Source of the DNA: Palaemon carinicauda
Taxonomy: Eukaryota > Arthropoda > Malacostraca > Decapoda > Palaemonidae
DNA: 64,000 nucleotides
Assembly: GCF_036898095.1 (NCBI RefSeq)
Contig: NC_090726.1
Span: forward strand, 32,231,018 to 32,295,017
Direction: 5' to 3'
Within the stretch, counting starts at the first letter, position 1, and every line of letters begins with the position of its first letter. Shown piece after piece: positions 40,056 through 50,420 of this stretch. Under the pieces are notes generated by a model, which saw only the letters and a list, made by a program, of their open reading frames with translations, did no database searches and was not told the DNA's origin. Made by a program: the position numbers and the translations under genes.

Positions 40056-40280
40056 AACCATACAAACCTGAATGTCTTTACACATACTGGCTCACCATCA
40101 GCTACCCTCCAAAGTCCTGCAATTGCAAAGTGGATTGTTACGGCTACTCTAACTTGTGGTGGGTTGTTAAGCCTCGCTAAAAGTTTTTTTACAGCTAGTT
40201 CCAGCTGTCGCCGAAATATATCTCCATAGTAAAGGGCTTAGGTTTGTATGGCTAGGAAAAATAAAAATTATTTCCAAATT
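40056..40280 (+). repeat. Right terminal block of element H
   Basis: CTAACCATACAAACCTGAAT and GGCTTAGGTTTGTATGGCTA pair as inverted repeats at the two edges. It is collinear in diverged form with 36664-36930. Confidence 0.6.
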
Positions 40281-40389
40281 TGTTATGTTTATTCCATTGA
40301 TCACTTGTCTCCCTTTTCAGCTCCTCGGTAATATTAATGGTTGTCGGAACCTGCAGTAAAGGTGAATAAAAGGCTAAACATTAATTTTA

Positions 40390-40600
40390 AATATTTAACT
40401 TAGCCGGTGAATATATAATAGCTGAGCAGCAGCAATTTATATATTCACCGGGTAAGTATATTCAAATATTTATTTTATAATTAAAATATCATTTTTAAAT
40501 ATTTAACTTAGCCGGTGAATATATAAATTGCTGCTGCTCAGCTATTATATATTCACCGGGTAAGTATATTCAAAAATTTATTTTATAATTAAAATATCAT
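40390..40600. repeat. Minimal DIRS unit: element ends only, with an end-to-end junction
   Basis: The order is: left end of the C/E family (40390-40418), a 20 bp core (40419-40438), right end (40439-40497), left end again (about 40498-40525), a second 20 bp core (40526-40545) and right end (40546-40600). The second core is the exact reverse complement of the first (ATAGCTGAGCAGCAGCAATT versus AATTGCTGCTGCTCAGCTAT). The middle joins a right end directly to a left end, the arrangement expected for a circle junction. No gene is present. See findings for interpretations. Confidence 0.9.
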
Positions 40601-40867
40601 TATAGACTATATAAAGTTTATCGCAGGTTGGTGTTTTAGCGCAACTGCCCCCAATTAAAACCACGTTATTTCAAGGTTACTTCAAACATAGTTTGAAGTA
40701 ACTTTTTTGTTTACTGAATTTTCTAATAAACTATTTTAAAGATATTTTATACAAAAAGAGAAGTGCATGTAAAATTCTCATAGCATTCCAGACTAGTCCT
40801 TGTCTGTATTGAAAGTAAAGTTCATGATTTCAGAGTGGCAACCATGTAAGCTTTAATTTGGTTAAAT

Positions 40868-41184
40868 AAAGGGATTTTGACGAAGGAAAAATCTATTTCT
40901 GGGGAGAGACCTGTGGCGCCCGGTGAAAAGAGTCCTTCTTATATATCTTTTCTGATAAAACCTTCCAATTATACCAGAGAAAGAAAAAAGCATGGAATGC
41001 TGAGGTTACTACCCTCGCGCGAGCACCTTTTGGGTGTCGTGTATAAAGCAAAGGCGCGTGAAAACCACTATTCACAGGTTGTCTTCCATTTAGTTAATTC
41101 CTTCGTCAAAGGGATGGGCCGATACAAAGGTCCTAGCCAACCACCACCGCCACGACGCGAGCGCCATCTGAACAACATCCTTCT
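40868..41184 (-). repeat. Right ITR of element I
   Basis: Inverted copy of 51241-51528, with about four substitutions outside the tips. The tip reads GGGATTTTGACGAAGGAAAA, then ATCTATTTCTGGGGAGAGAC. This tip is not the same as the left tip but is matched by the ICR. Confidence 0.88.
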
Positions 41185-41245
41185 GTAATGGTCATGACGG
41201 CTTGGAAAGGAAAGGGTGGGATCGTGTAAAATAAAGGGGAAGGGT

Positions 41246-41336
41246 CTCACCGGGCGCCACAGGTCTCTCCCCAGAAATAGATTTTTCCTTTGTCAAAATC
41301 CCTTTTCTGGGTCGATCTGTGGCGCCGGGTGAAAAT
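41246..41336 (-). repeat. ICR of element I
   Basis: Part 41305-41336 (TTTCTGGGTCGATCTGTGGC) equals the left tip at 51528 in reverse complement. Part 41246-41303 (TCACCGGGCGCCACAGGTCT, CTCCCCAGAAATAGATTTTT) equals the right tip at 40871-40928 in reverse complement. The two halves carry the sequence differences of their respective tips. Confidence 0.88.
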
Positions 41337-41660
41337 GTAACAGAGAATGCCTTCCAAGCCCAACAATAACAACTAATTTAATGAGGGGAGAGAAACAACA
41401 CCATGTAAAGAAAATCATAAATAATTAAGGTAAACAAACATGATAACAGGGAAGCCTCCGAGTATCAGAGGAAACATGCTACAAAACTGACATGGCTAAG
41501 AATATCCCAACCCTATAACAACGGTAATCAATAATAGTTACAAACATAACCTAATATGTAATAAACTTAGGGCTAACGAACCACCAAGGAAGCGGCGTCG
41601 TGGTGCGAGTGGCGGGTAGGAGGGAGAAGAAAAGAGATGGATGAAAGGAAGAACAAAAGA

Positions 41661-41707
41661 TCACTGGGGAGAGATAAGGCTCCCAGCTGCAACTGTTGGG
41701 TATTTAA
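41661..41707 (-). pseudogene. Recombinase C-terminal end of element I, after the piggyBac insertion
   Basis: On the minus strand the last codons read KYPTVAAGSLISPQ followed by TGA at 41661-41663. They continue the frame of the YR segment that ends at 44896, when the insert and one TTAA copy are left out. The final third of the 3' tail follows toward 41340 without a gene. Confidence 0.75.
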
Positions 41708-42194
41708 CCCTGGATAGGTACGATGGGTCGTTTGCGACCCCGAGCGTCAAAAAAAAACAGGTTTTTCTCACGTGACTCACCCCCGTGACTGAATTTGTGG
41801 GTGATCGACCTGCAGGAGGTGTCTCCCCTACACGCTCTAGTAGTGTCCAGATGTGCATTGCTGTAGCTGTACTCCTTCCCCGATTTCTGAGACGCGTCGG
41901 GGTCGTTCGCGTCCGAGTTTACCCTTCTAAGGTAGTTTGCATAATTATCAAAGTTATTACGTATTATGAAATTGTCGTAGAATGGTGCAACTTGTATAGG
42001 TTATCAGTTGTGGAAAGTCTTGGTGGATTGTTTGGCTACCTTGTGCATGATTTTTTTTTTAGTTAAAATGTCGTTCATCACCACGAGGACCATTTTACCG
42101 TGAGTGCCCCTTTTTCATTTTTTTTTCATTTTTTTGCCAAGTCATTTTTCCGTAAGATATTGCCAAATAGTGTCGTAAAACTTTTGCTTGTTTA

Positions 42195-43890
42195 GTGTTG
42201 GAAAGTGTGTCTAGATGATCTGGCTACCCATGCATGACTTTGTTTTTGTCAGATACGACGTAGTTATTGGTATATTGGGTATTTAACTGCGGTTACCAAT
42301 TTCTGTTTTTTTTTCAATATTTGTAAAAATTACTACGTAGTAAGGAATTGCCGTATATTATTCATTTTTTTTCATGTTTATGTGTTAGAAAGTGTGCCTT
42401 GATGGTTGGGCTAACACGTGCATGTCTTTTTTTTTTTATCTGAGATGTCGTATATTAGAATGTCGGGCATTTTACCGCGAGTGTCCCTTTTTCATTTTTT
42501 TTCATTTTTTTGCCAAGTCATTTTTCCGTAAGATATTGCGAAATAGTGTCGTAAAACTTTTGCTTTTTTAATGTTGGAAAGTGTGTCTAGATGATCTGGC
42601 TACCCATGCGTGATTTTGTTTTTGTCAGATACGACGTAGTTATTGGTATATTGGGTATTTAACTGCGGTTGCCAATTTCTGTTTTTTTTCAATATTTGTA
42701 AAAATTTACTACGTAGTAAGGAATTGCCGTATATTATTGATTTTTTTTTCATGTTTATGTGTTAGAAAGTGTGCCTTGATGGTTGGGCTAACACGTGCAT
42801 GTCTTTTTTTTTTTATCTGAGATGCCGTATATTAGAATGTTGGGCATTTTTCCGCGAGTGCCCCTTTTTATTTGTTTTGCATTTTTTTGCTTAGTCATGT
42901 TACCGTAAGGAATTGGCAAGTAGTGTCGCAAAACTTATATTTTTATAGTGTTGGAAAGTGTTTCTAGATGATCTGGCTACCCATGCCTATTTTTTTTTTA
43001 GCCAGATATGGCGTATATATAAGTATGTGTTCGATTTTCCTGTGATTGCCATTTTTTCGTTTTTTCCCATTTCTTTCAAAATTACTACGTACTAAGGAAC
43101 TATCACAGAGTAATATTTCATTTATATGTTTATTTGTCGGAAAATATGCCTTGATGGTTTGCCTAGCACGTGGCTGAAATTTTTTTTTTCTGAAATGCCG
43201 TATATTAGAATGGCCATTTTTCCACGAGTGCCCCTTTTTATTTGTTTTGCATTTTTTTGCTTAGTCATGTTACCGTAAGGAATTGGCAAGTAGTGTCGCA
43301 AAACTTATAATTTTATAGTGTTGGAAAGTGTTTCTAGATGATCTGGCTACCCATGCCTATCTTCTTTTTTTAGCCAGATATGGCGTATATATAGGTATGT
43401 GTTCGATTTTCCTGTGATTGCCATTTTTTCGTTTTTTCCCATTTCTTTCAAAATTACTACGTACTAAGGAACTATCACAGAGTAATTATTCATTTAGATG
43501 TTTATTTGTCGGAAAATGTGCCTTGATGGTTTGCCTAGCACGTGGCTGAATTTTTTTTTTCTGAAATGCCGTATATTAGAATGTTAGCCATTTTTCCGCG
43601 AGTGCCCCTTTTTATTTGTTTTGCATTTTTTTGCTTAGTCATGTTACCGTAAGGAATTGGCAAGTAGTGTCGCAAAACTTATATTTTTATAGTGTTGGAA
43701 AGTGTTTCTAGATGATCTGGCTACCCATGCCTATCTTTTTTTTAGCCAGATATGGCGTATATATAGGTATGTGTTCGATTTTCCGGTAATTGCCATTTTT
43801 TCGTTTTTTCCCAATTCTTTCAAAATTACTACGTACTAAGGAACTATCACAGAGTAATGATTCCTCTAGATGTTTATTTGTCGGAAAATT
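42195..43890. repeat. Satellite-like array, about 4.5 units of 370-378 bp
   Basis: Units start with GTTGGAAAGTGTGTCTAGAT or GTTGGAAAGTGTTTCTAGAT at about 42195, 42570, 42948, 43318 and 43691. Each unit contains ACTACGTAGTAAGGAA- or ACTACGTACTAAGGAA-type words and a TGCCTTGATGGTT half. Units one and two form one variant and units three to five another. A more diverged copy extends left to about 41990. Confidence 0.9.
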
Positions 43891-44827
43891 TTGTTTACTT
43901 TTTTTTTGATTGAATATCATCAAATTTTTTTAGCTAAAATATTATATTGTTTTACATTTTTTTTTTCGATTTTATTTCCCTTCAAAAAAATTTTTTTGGG
44001 TCAGAATTTTAATTTTATAGTCGTAAAATAATCGACAATTATCCAGCAACCCACCATACAATTTTTATGCATATCCAATAATAATTAGATTAGTAAATAA
44101 CACCTTGAAATTGACATACCCTTCCTACATTTCAAGTGGCAGATTAGGGAGTCTGAGTCAGTGTGGTTGGCGGCCATTTTGTGGACATATCCGAAGCGTA
44201 AGCTGCCCTATCTATATATATTCTTGTTCCCTATAGAATTTGTGATATTTTGGTATATTTTTACCTGCATAAATATCATATTATATATTAAATATATGTA
44301 TTTTTTTACGAAATTTCTAAGTACTCAAAAAATTACCTTTAGATATGGCCCCTGATATAAATGTAATTTACAAAATAATGAAGATTTTTTTACATATTTC
44401 TATTTTAGGATAACATATGTTTATTCCCTAAAAATATTAGCCACTTCCTATTTCATTTGGGTACCCAAAAAAATTCATGAAATTTGGACAAATTTTTTTG
44501 GCCAAAAAAAGTTACCCTTTTTTTCTCATTTCAGATCTTCACCTCCATGGGTCTGACTTCATCCAAAATACATCAAGATGTGTCCTAAACATTCAAGAAT
44601 CAATTCCTAAAAGGATTTGTGTATATATGTATAAACTTTTTTTTTATGAATTTTTATGTCAGGTCTTTTTTTTTTTCTACTTAATTTTTTAAAATATTTA
44701 TAATGAATAGTTTTTCTGCAGATGAGTAGTATTTATCTTTACAGTTGTTTTAAGCATTCATTGAAGTTTTTTTTGGCAAAAGAAAAAAGGAGGTTACTGC
44801 AAAAACTGATTTTTCAAGAATTTTTTT
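43891..44827. other. AT-rich interior of the piggyBac-like element
   Basis: Nothing but T- and A-rich sequence; short frames here have no recognisable domain. Confidence 0.6.
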
Positions 44828-44895
44828 TGGCGTCGGGGTCGTTCGCGTCCGAGTATACCCTTAAAGGGGTGTCCGAGGAGCGTACCTATCCAGGG

Positions 44896-45441
44896 TTAAG
44901 AGCCTGTAAGTTCATTAGATAGTGGCGTTTGAAGACCATAGGAGATTCCCAACCCGTGAACTTTATAAGGTCATCAAAGTCCATCTTCTGGGGGAAATGA
45001 TCCCGGATTGGCTTGTTAAATGAAGTATAGGATCTATAGCCTAATACCACGTATGGGAATGGTACCTCCTTGTTCTCTGATAAACAAGGGGCCAGACGAT
45101 CGGGTAGCAGTCGTGGCTAAAAAGGCCCTGAGAGTGGTGACCGGACATAGAGAAGTATCTTGGAGAAGAGGAATAACTTTCCAAGGGGACCACCTATTTT
45201 GGGGGTTAACGGCCGAATCATATTGGCGAATTGTCGAGTCCCTTTTGTCTGATTCGATGAAGAAATCGTTTTCCGGTTCAATGTTCGCGTCTCTACGAGC
45301 TGCCAACTTCCTGTAGTCCACAAAGTTAGGGTTTTGGCCATCCTTGAGTAATCTGACACAGTGAGTTTGGAATACTCGGGTCAGTTTGAGGAACGGGATC
45401 CGGATGGACGGAGTTTCCACTCGAGGAGGAGAGGAAACCAA
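44896..45441 (-). pseudogene. Tyrosine recombinase of element I, split by the piggyBac-like insertion
   Basis: The minus-strand frame ending at 45034 gives STIRQYDSAVNPQNRW (core-binding part) and DTSLCPVTTLRAFLATTATR with SSGPLFIREQ, typical of DIRS/Ngaro-type recombinases. In another frame the C-terminus reads DDLIKFTGWESPMVFKRHYL (about 44960-44905) with the likely nucleophile Tyr. The gene is then cut at 44896 by the TTAA insertion and ends at 41661. At least one frameshift and the insertion disable it. Catalytic Arg and His positions are not clearly visible. Confidence 0.75.
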
Positions 45442-45548
45442 CTGTTCTTGGGCAGTGAGGTGGTACTAAAGCCACTGCGCCCCGGAAGGAGCGCAGTCGG
45501 TGTAAAAGTTTTTAGAAGATTCACTGGGAGAGATAGGGAAATCATCCT

Positions 45549-46366
45549 CTAATGGTTCCAATCCCGGGGTAATGCGTCCATGGCATGAGCCCGAGGGTCC
45601 AGGATTGGGGTCACATAACAAGGAAGTTTGTGATTGATCTGAGATGTGAATAGATCTACCTGGATGCCTGGAACGAGCCTGAGTATCCACCGGAATGAAA
45701 TTCTGACTCCAGGGGACTCGTCCTGGATAGTGAGCCCGTTCTCACATCCTGGCCTCCCGCTAGGTGAGGTGCTGACAGGAACCAGTTCTTTTCTGTTGCC
45801 CAGGCGAAGAAAGTGACCAGGATCTGATTCAGGTTGGGTGACTTGGATCCTCCCCTGTTTCCGTAGTGTACCTCGTCTGTGCTGTGTGACACTACTCTGA
45901 TGTGGGTCGACCTCGGAGGAGTCTCTCTCTTCAGGGTCAAGAACACTGCCATGGCTTCGAGAACATTGATATGGGACTGTTTCATGGCTAGTGACCAAGA
46001 ACCTGAAACATCTGATGTTCGGAGAAATCCCCCCATCCACTTAGAGACACGGCTGAATGGAATGTCACTTGTGGAGGTGGGAATTGTAGAGGAACCGCTT
46101 TGGAGAGGTTCTTCGGTTCGGACCATGGGCGTAGTCTCATTTTCCAGACAGAGGGGATCTTCGAGACCTTGTCTTCTTATAGGTACTGTAGCTCTCTTTC
46201 TCCAAAATCGATTGATGTCTTGAGTTTGGCTTTTATTAGGAGATCTGTTACTGAAGTGAATTGGAAAAGGCCGAGGATACTTTCTAGGCTCTTTGGACAC
46301 CTGTTTGTGCTTGAGAAATTCTTGATCTTGGAACCTATTCCTCTTACTTTTGGAAGGGAGAGACAA
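45549..46366 (-). pseudogene. RNase H and methyltransferase-like region of element I
   Basis: The frames at 45656-46366 and 45549-46040 contain RNase H: MGGFLRTSDVSGSWSLAMKQ, HINVLEAMAVFLTLKRETPP and THIRVVSHSTDEVHYGNRGG (the SDNTA Asp is changed to His-Ser). A tail LSAPHLAGGQDVRTGSLSRT follows. Next is PGIQVDLFTSQINHKLPCYV and DPRAHAMDALPRDWNHW, the equivalent of the TIDLFAT..DAFLLDW region in the other families. Changed catalytic positions and a frame change indicate a dead gene. Confidence 0.72.
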
Positions 46367-46453
46367 CGTGTGCTTCGAAAGGTCCCACTGAATGGCTAAC
46401 CATTCTAAGTGGCCTGATGGTCGCAGGCGAGACTTATGGAGATTGACCCGAAA

Positions 46454-46990
46454 TCACAGGTTGTCGAGCAATCGAAGTAATTCCTTCATAGCTCTGTTGC
46501 CTTCTATGGCCGGCCGGGCCCAAATGAGCCAACCGGCCAGATAAGCAATGATCTGTATCTCTTGGTTCCTGAGTTGTTCTAACACTGCCTCTCCCAGTTT
46601 CGTGAATATCCTGGGATCAATGTTGAGGCCGAAGGGCATGTCTTGAACACAAAGGCTTTCCTGCTTAGGTGGAAACCCAGATAAGAAGAGAAGTTTCGAG
46701 CTATAGGCGCAAGCTAATAGCGGTCGGTAAGATCGACAGAGGTGGTGACGGTCCCACGGGGAAGTAAGGTCCGTACCTGAGAGATAGTCGTTTGATTGCT
46801 TTTTCTTGAGTAACCCTGTGGTGTACTCTTTCAGGACGGGAGTGGATTTCTGGGAGAAGGTCACTGGCGGAGGAGGAGGACCTTGAGGCCATTTTCATCT
46901 CAAACCGTTAGAGACTATGCTATGATCCCACAGACCGAGTCCAATGGTCACGAAAGTGGTAAAGTCTTCCCTCTACCGGGACCACCGCGT
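46454..46990 (-). pseudogene. Reverse transcriptase of element I, active site lost
   Basis: The minus-strand translation shows GRLYHFRDHWTRSVGS (RT start), PVLKEYTTGLLKKKQSNDYL, MPFGLNIDPRIFTKLGEAVL and IQIIAYLAGWLIWARPAIEG. At the place of YLDDW the sequence is YLAGW, so both catalytic Asp residues are replaced. Blocks with the LDLKDAYFHIPIHP motif are not evident (DRHHLCRSYRPLLACAYSSK in their place), a sign of further frameshift. The enzyme cannot be active. Confidence 0.75.
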
Positions 46991-48016
46991 TGTGAGGGAG
47001 TGAATCTAGGTCCTTCCCTTCTCCGAGCCCCCTTTTTCCTAGGTCCGCCTTGATGGCGGGACTGTCTTCTACTCCTGTAGCTTCCTCTCTGGTGTCCATG
47101 AAAGGAGCCTGAGGGTTCGGATCTAGGGCTGTATGCAGGCAAAACATCCCAACGGAGTTGGGCTGTGTACCTGGGGAATCAGTGAGGTAGACCACCTGAT
47201 GATGGGGAGTCAGATACAAAAGCGTCGAACCAGAGGAAGGCTGTGATGACGAGTGGGAAACCGACTATCGATTCCTGTCTGACAGAGGTCTCAGACAGAA
47301 CGTACTTCCCACAACTGACCCGATCAGACCAACAAACGTGTAGGTCGAACTGGCAGGGCAGAGCCTGGAATTATCGTACCCCCCAGGCTGACAACATCCT
47401 GGTCCAGACAGATCGGGCCTGCCCTTTAGGAAATAATACCGTTACCTTCGGTACCTTGTCTCAGCTAACCAAGGCAATCTCTTTCAATCGAACGAATCCG
47501 TTGAATGGGAATTCTAGTACCTGGGAGTAAAATCTAGGTCCCCCAGAGGGAGGACGTCTATGCCCTCCAGATTTATGGTACCACCTATATCCGAGTTCCT
47601 GAACGGCACTGACTCACCACCATACCTTAGAGCTGTGTCATAGCCCCTTGGTTTTCCCTAGAATGTGTTGCTTTTAGCCGTCACAGTTTATGCAGGGTAA
47701 CATGAACATCAGGATCCTTTAATGGTCCTAGGTCGGTGACGTAGGTAATTGCAAAGCTGAAGGTTCAAAACTCATCCCCACCTACCTGCCCGTCCATGGG
47801 GTCGTTGTCCAACCTTAGAGAGGACACTCCGAGGAGATAGGGACCTCTAGATGGAGCATTCCTTCCCAACCTCGATACCCAAGGGCGGAGAGCCTCTCTT
47901 GTAGGCCAGAGAGAATCATCATCATCCTGATGGGAACCATGCAGGCGAACCTTCTGTAACACAAAGGGGACATAAGTCTGGATGTTCCTTGAACTTTGGT
48001 TAGCGATCCTATTCAC
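46991..48016 (-). pseudogene. Probable gag remnant of element I
   Basis: Directly upstream of RT on the minus strand there is a basic, Arg/Gly/Pro-rich segment (RSRRQSRHQGGPRKKGARRR, about 47060-47030), like the basic gag tails of D and F. Further upstream MNRIANQSSRNIQTYVPFVL and RPWVSRLGRNAPSRGPYLLG (48016-47765) is an open stretch of 83 codons. Assignment as gag rests on position and composition only. No cysteine cluster is seen. Confidence 0.45.
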
Positions 48017-48151
48017 AGGCTGGGATCAGCTGTATAACTCTTAAAAAGCAATTTTAAAGACAAGTCATTTAATGTATTATCTTCTGGGGTATAGTGCGAC
48101 ACTTGTATTCATGAAATGTGACACTGTTGGCGCATTCGCCACTGGGTGGAA

Positions 48152-48432
48152 ATTTATTTCTATATGAACACTATGTTGTATGGATATTTATCCATATCTA
48201 GACATAGTTAGAATTGACTATGCATAAATATAGGCATAATTAATGTATTTCTATTTGAACACTATGTTGTATGGATATTTAGCCATATTTAGACATAGTT
48301 AGGATTGAATATGCATAAATATAGGCATAATTAATTTAATTCTATTTGAACACGATGTTGTATGGATATTTATCCATATTTATACATAGTTAGAATTAAA
48401 TACATGCATAAATATAGGCATAGTTACGTTCA
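48152..48432. repeat. Tandem repeat, three units of about 94 bp
   Basis: Units begin ATTTCTATATGAACACTATG, ATTTCTATTTGAACACTATG and ATTCTATTTGAACACGATGT and all contain TTGTATGGATATTTATCCAT-like words and ATGCATAAATATAGGCATA. Divergence is low. Confidence 0.9.
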
Positions 48433-48437
48433 TAAAT

Positions 48438-48440
<3 letters not shown>

Positions 48441-48498
<58 letters not shown>
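48441..48498. repeat. Poly(T) tract, about 58 bases
   Basis: An uninterrupted run of T follows the 94 bp repeats. On the minus strand it is a poly(A) tail-like run, which could mark the 3' end of an inserted retro-copy whose body would lie at higher coordinates. It may also be an assembly-sensitive homopolymer. Confidence 0.85.
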
Positions 48499-48499
<1 letters not shown>

Positions 48500-48539
48500 T
48501 TAAATCCTTCCCTTTACAGGTAAAACAAAAGATTGGCCA

Positions 48540-50420
48540 CCCGTGGTCTGAGTGATCTCCGACTGTACCGGAGCTCCGGTAACCATCCCCGGTACAAACA
48601 AAGGTCCGTCATAGTGACAACGTGAACCAGAGGAAATCTAATATTAACCTCAATGCTGATCGCCTGTACGATATCCGGTTAAGCCGGAGATTCGATGAAA
48701 AGGATCGTAATGACGATATTGTGATTATTCATGAAAAAGGGTTCATACCCTGATTCTGATCGTCTGATTGATCTCTGTTTGTACCGGAGAACCAGTGACA
48801 AAGGTCCGGCATCGTGAAAACGTGATCCTCATCGGTACGATAACATTCTCTAAAACTGAATGTCTGTGTTATCTCCAGTGAAGCCGGAGATTCGATGAAA
48901 AAGGGACCATAATAATGAAACAGTGAAATCCTCATCGGTATCACATTGTTAACTCCGGTTCTGGACGTCTGCTTGATCTCTGTTTGTATGGGAGATCCGG
49001 TAGCAAAGGCCAGTCCCCGTGAGATCGTGACCGTCACCGGTACGATAACATTAACCTCAATGAATGTTTGAGTTATCTCCAGCGAAGCCGGAGATTCGAT
49101 GAAAAAAAGAGGCCGGAAAGGTGTAATTGAGATCAAACATGACAAAGGTTCGTGTGCAAAAGGCCTCAGCCGGAGTCTGAGTGCCGGATTTCACCGTTGC
49201 ACTCCAAATATCTGACTAGTTCTCACCCAATGAGTATCCATTATAGCGGCGTATAACTCAAGGCGGAGCTAAGGGTGTCGATATAAATCGAACCCAATTA
49301 ATGACTCATACACCAACGTTCCTACTAATAGTGTTAGTTATATTAACAGTAACCACATCAATAAAACGTGTATAACATTAAACGTACTATCATCAACTCT
49401 GATAATAAGAGGAGGCCTGAATAACTCGTGAACGTATAAAAACGGAGAACGGGAAAATCACCTCCCTTACTCGAGCTAATAAACGAGCACCCTATGCTCT
49501 CACTCTCAAGGTTACATAATAAAAGCTAACATCACACAATAATATAAGGAAAGTAAAAAACTGATTGCTTTTATTTTATTTTTATTTTTTCCTTTATCTT
49601 TTTCATTTTTAGTCATTGTAATAACCAAGAACGAAGAATAACGACAACGTAACCAATAAATAAGGATATAGTCTAAATCGAGCCTTCCTGGGGCGAGTAC
49701 AAACTAACAGACTAAATCGCAAACGTTTAAATCGCTATTCGCCCAAAACCATTGTTGGCACTATAATATCCAAATGTTTGTATATTTGTAATTTACCTAA
49801 TGTCTGTTAATGACATAAGGATAAATAACTTAAAGCAATCTGCCGACCTGCGAGGGTCGGGGAAGCAGTGACATGCCCTTAAAATAAATATAAACACCAG
49901 CCTTAGCTAAAGGCAAGGCAAATATAAGTGTTAAGTGTATGGGCGACCTCCGGTGAAGCCGGAGCGTAATGAGATGTCCTGAATAATGCCGTCTTAGCCA
50001 AAGGCAAGGCAAATATAAGTGTGAAGTGTATGGGCGACCTCCGGTGACGCCGGAGGATAATGAGATACCCTGAATAATTCAATTGTGGCTAATAATTCAA
50101 TTGTGAAGATATAAAAGCCAAGCCGCAGCTAAAGGCTAAGGCTTAGATCATAGCAAAGCGTATTTACAAACTCCGGTGAGGCCGGAGGGAGAAGAAAGGT
50201 CCTGAATAATTATTGTGAATAAAAACACAATTGTAATAACAATGGCTATTGTGGATATGGCCGTGGCCTGAGACCGCAGTAAGGGCCACCGGAGGGTCGT
50301 ATCTAAACAATATGAAGCCCGTCCCATGCAGTAAACAATATATAAATATAACAATAGAACGAAAGTCATTGAGAATCCCTCAAGCCGGAGTAGAACTCAA
50401 GGCGGAGTGGAAAACGTTCA
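48540..50420. repeat. Dispersed repeats around CCGG hairpin motif (5' region of element I)
   Basis: At least six copies of a short hairpin word, CTCCGGTGAAGCCGGAG or variant, occur near 48680, 48880, 49078, 49950, 50040 and 50170. The first three are spaced by about 198 bases and share flanks (GATTCGATGAAAA, TGATCTCTGTTTGTA, CGGTACGATAACATT), so they form a tandem array of roughly 200 bp units at 48560-49110. Between and after there is AT-rich sequence without a gene. Confidence 0.75.

Larger units (their letters stand above)
36664..40280 (+). mobile_element. DIRS-like element H, strongly decayed
   Basis: Two related blocks of about 200-250 bases, 36664-36930 and 40056-40280, each begin with ATACAAACCTG-type sequence and end with CAGGTTTGTAT or AGGTTTGTAT. 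They are diverged copies in the same orientation. The interior contains a trace of methyltransferase near 38080 and of recombinase at 38985-39520. The family is that of A and F. The first block may instead be the leftover 3' end of another copy. Little else can be read in this region. Confidence 0.5.
41708..44895. mobile_element. Non-autonomous piggyBac-like element at TTAA
   Basis: The ends are CCCTGGATAGGTACG on the left and its reverse complement CGTACCTATCCAGGG on the right, 15 bp perfect. They are flanked by TTAA on both sides (41704-41707 and 44896-44899), the hallmark target and CCC/GGG end of piggyBac elements. Length is 3188 bp. Subterminal words GACCCCGAGCGTC (left) and GACCCCGACGCC (right, inverted) extend the similarity. 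No transposase frame is seen; the interior is AT-rich and largely made of a satellite-like array. It sits in the recombinase gene of element I. Confidence 0.88.

Noticed and set aside
40868..41312. A stand-alone MITE with 55-60 bp terminal inverted repeats
   Set aside because: It is better explained as right ITR plus ICR of element I: its left 289 bases recur inverted at 51241-51528, and the bases after it (41305-41336) equal the tip at 51528.
48729..49145. 138-codon minus-strand frame with an internal repeat FIESPASLEITQTF
   Set aside because: The peptide repeat only reflects the 200 bp DNA repeats; no start or domain is visible.
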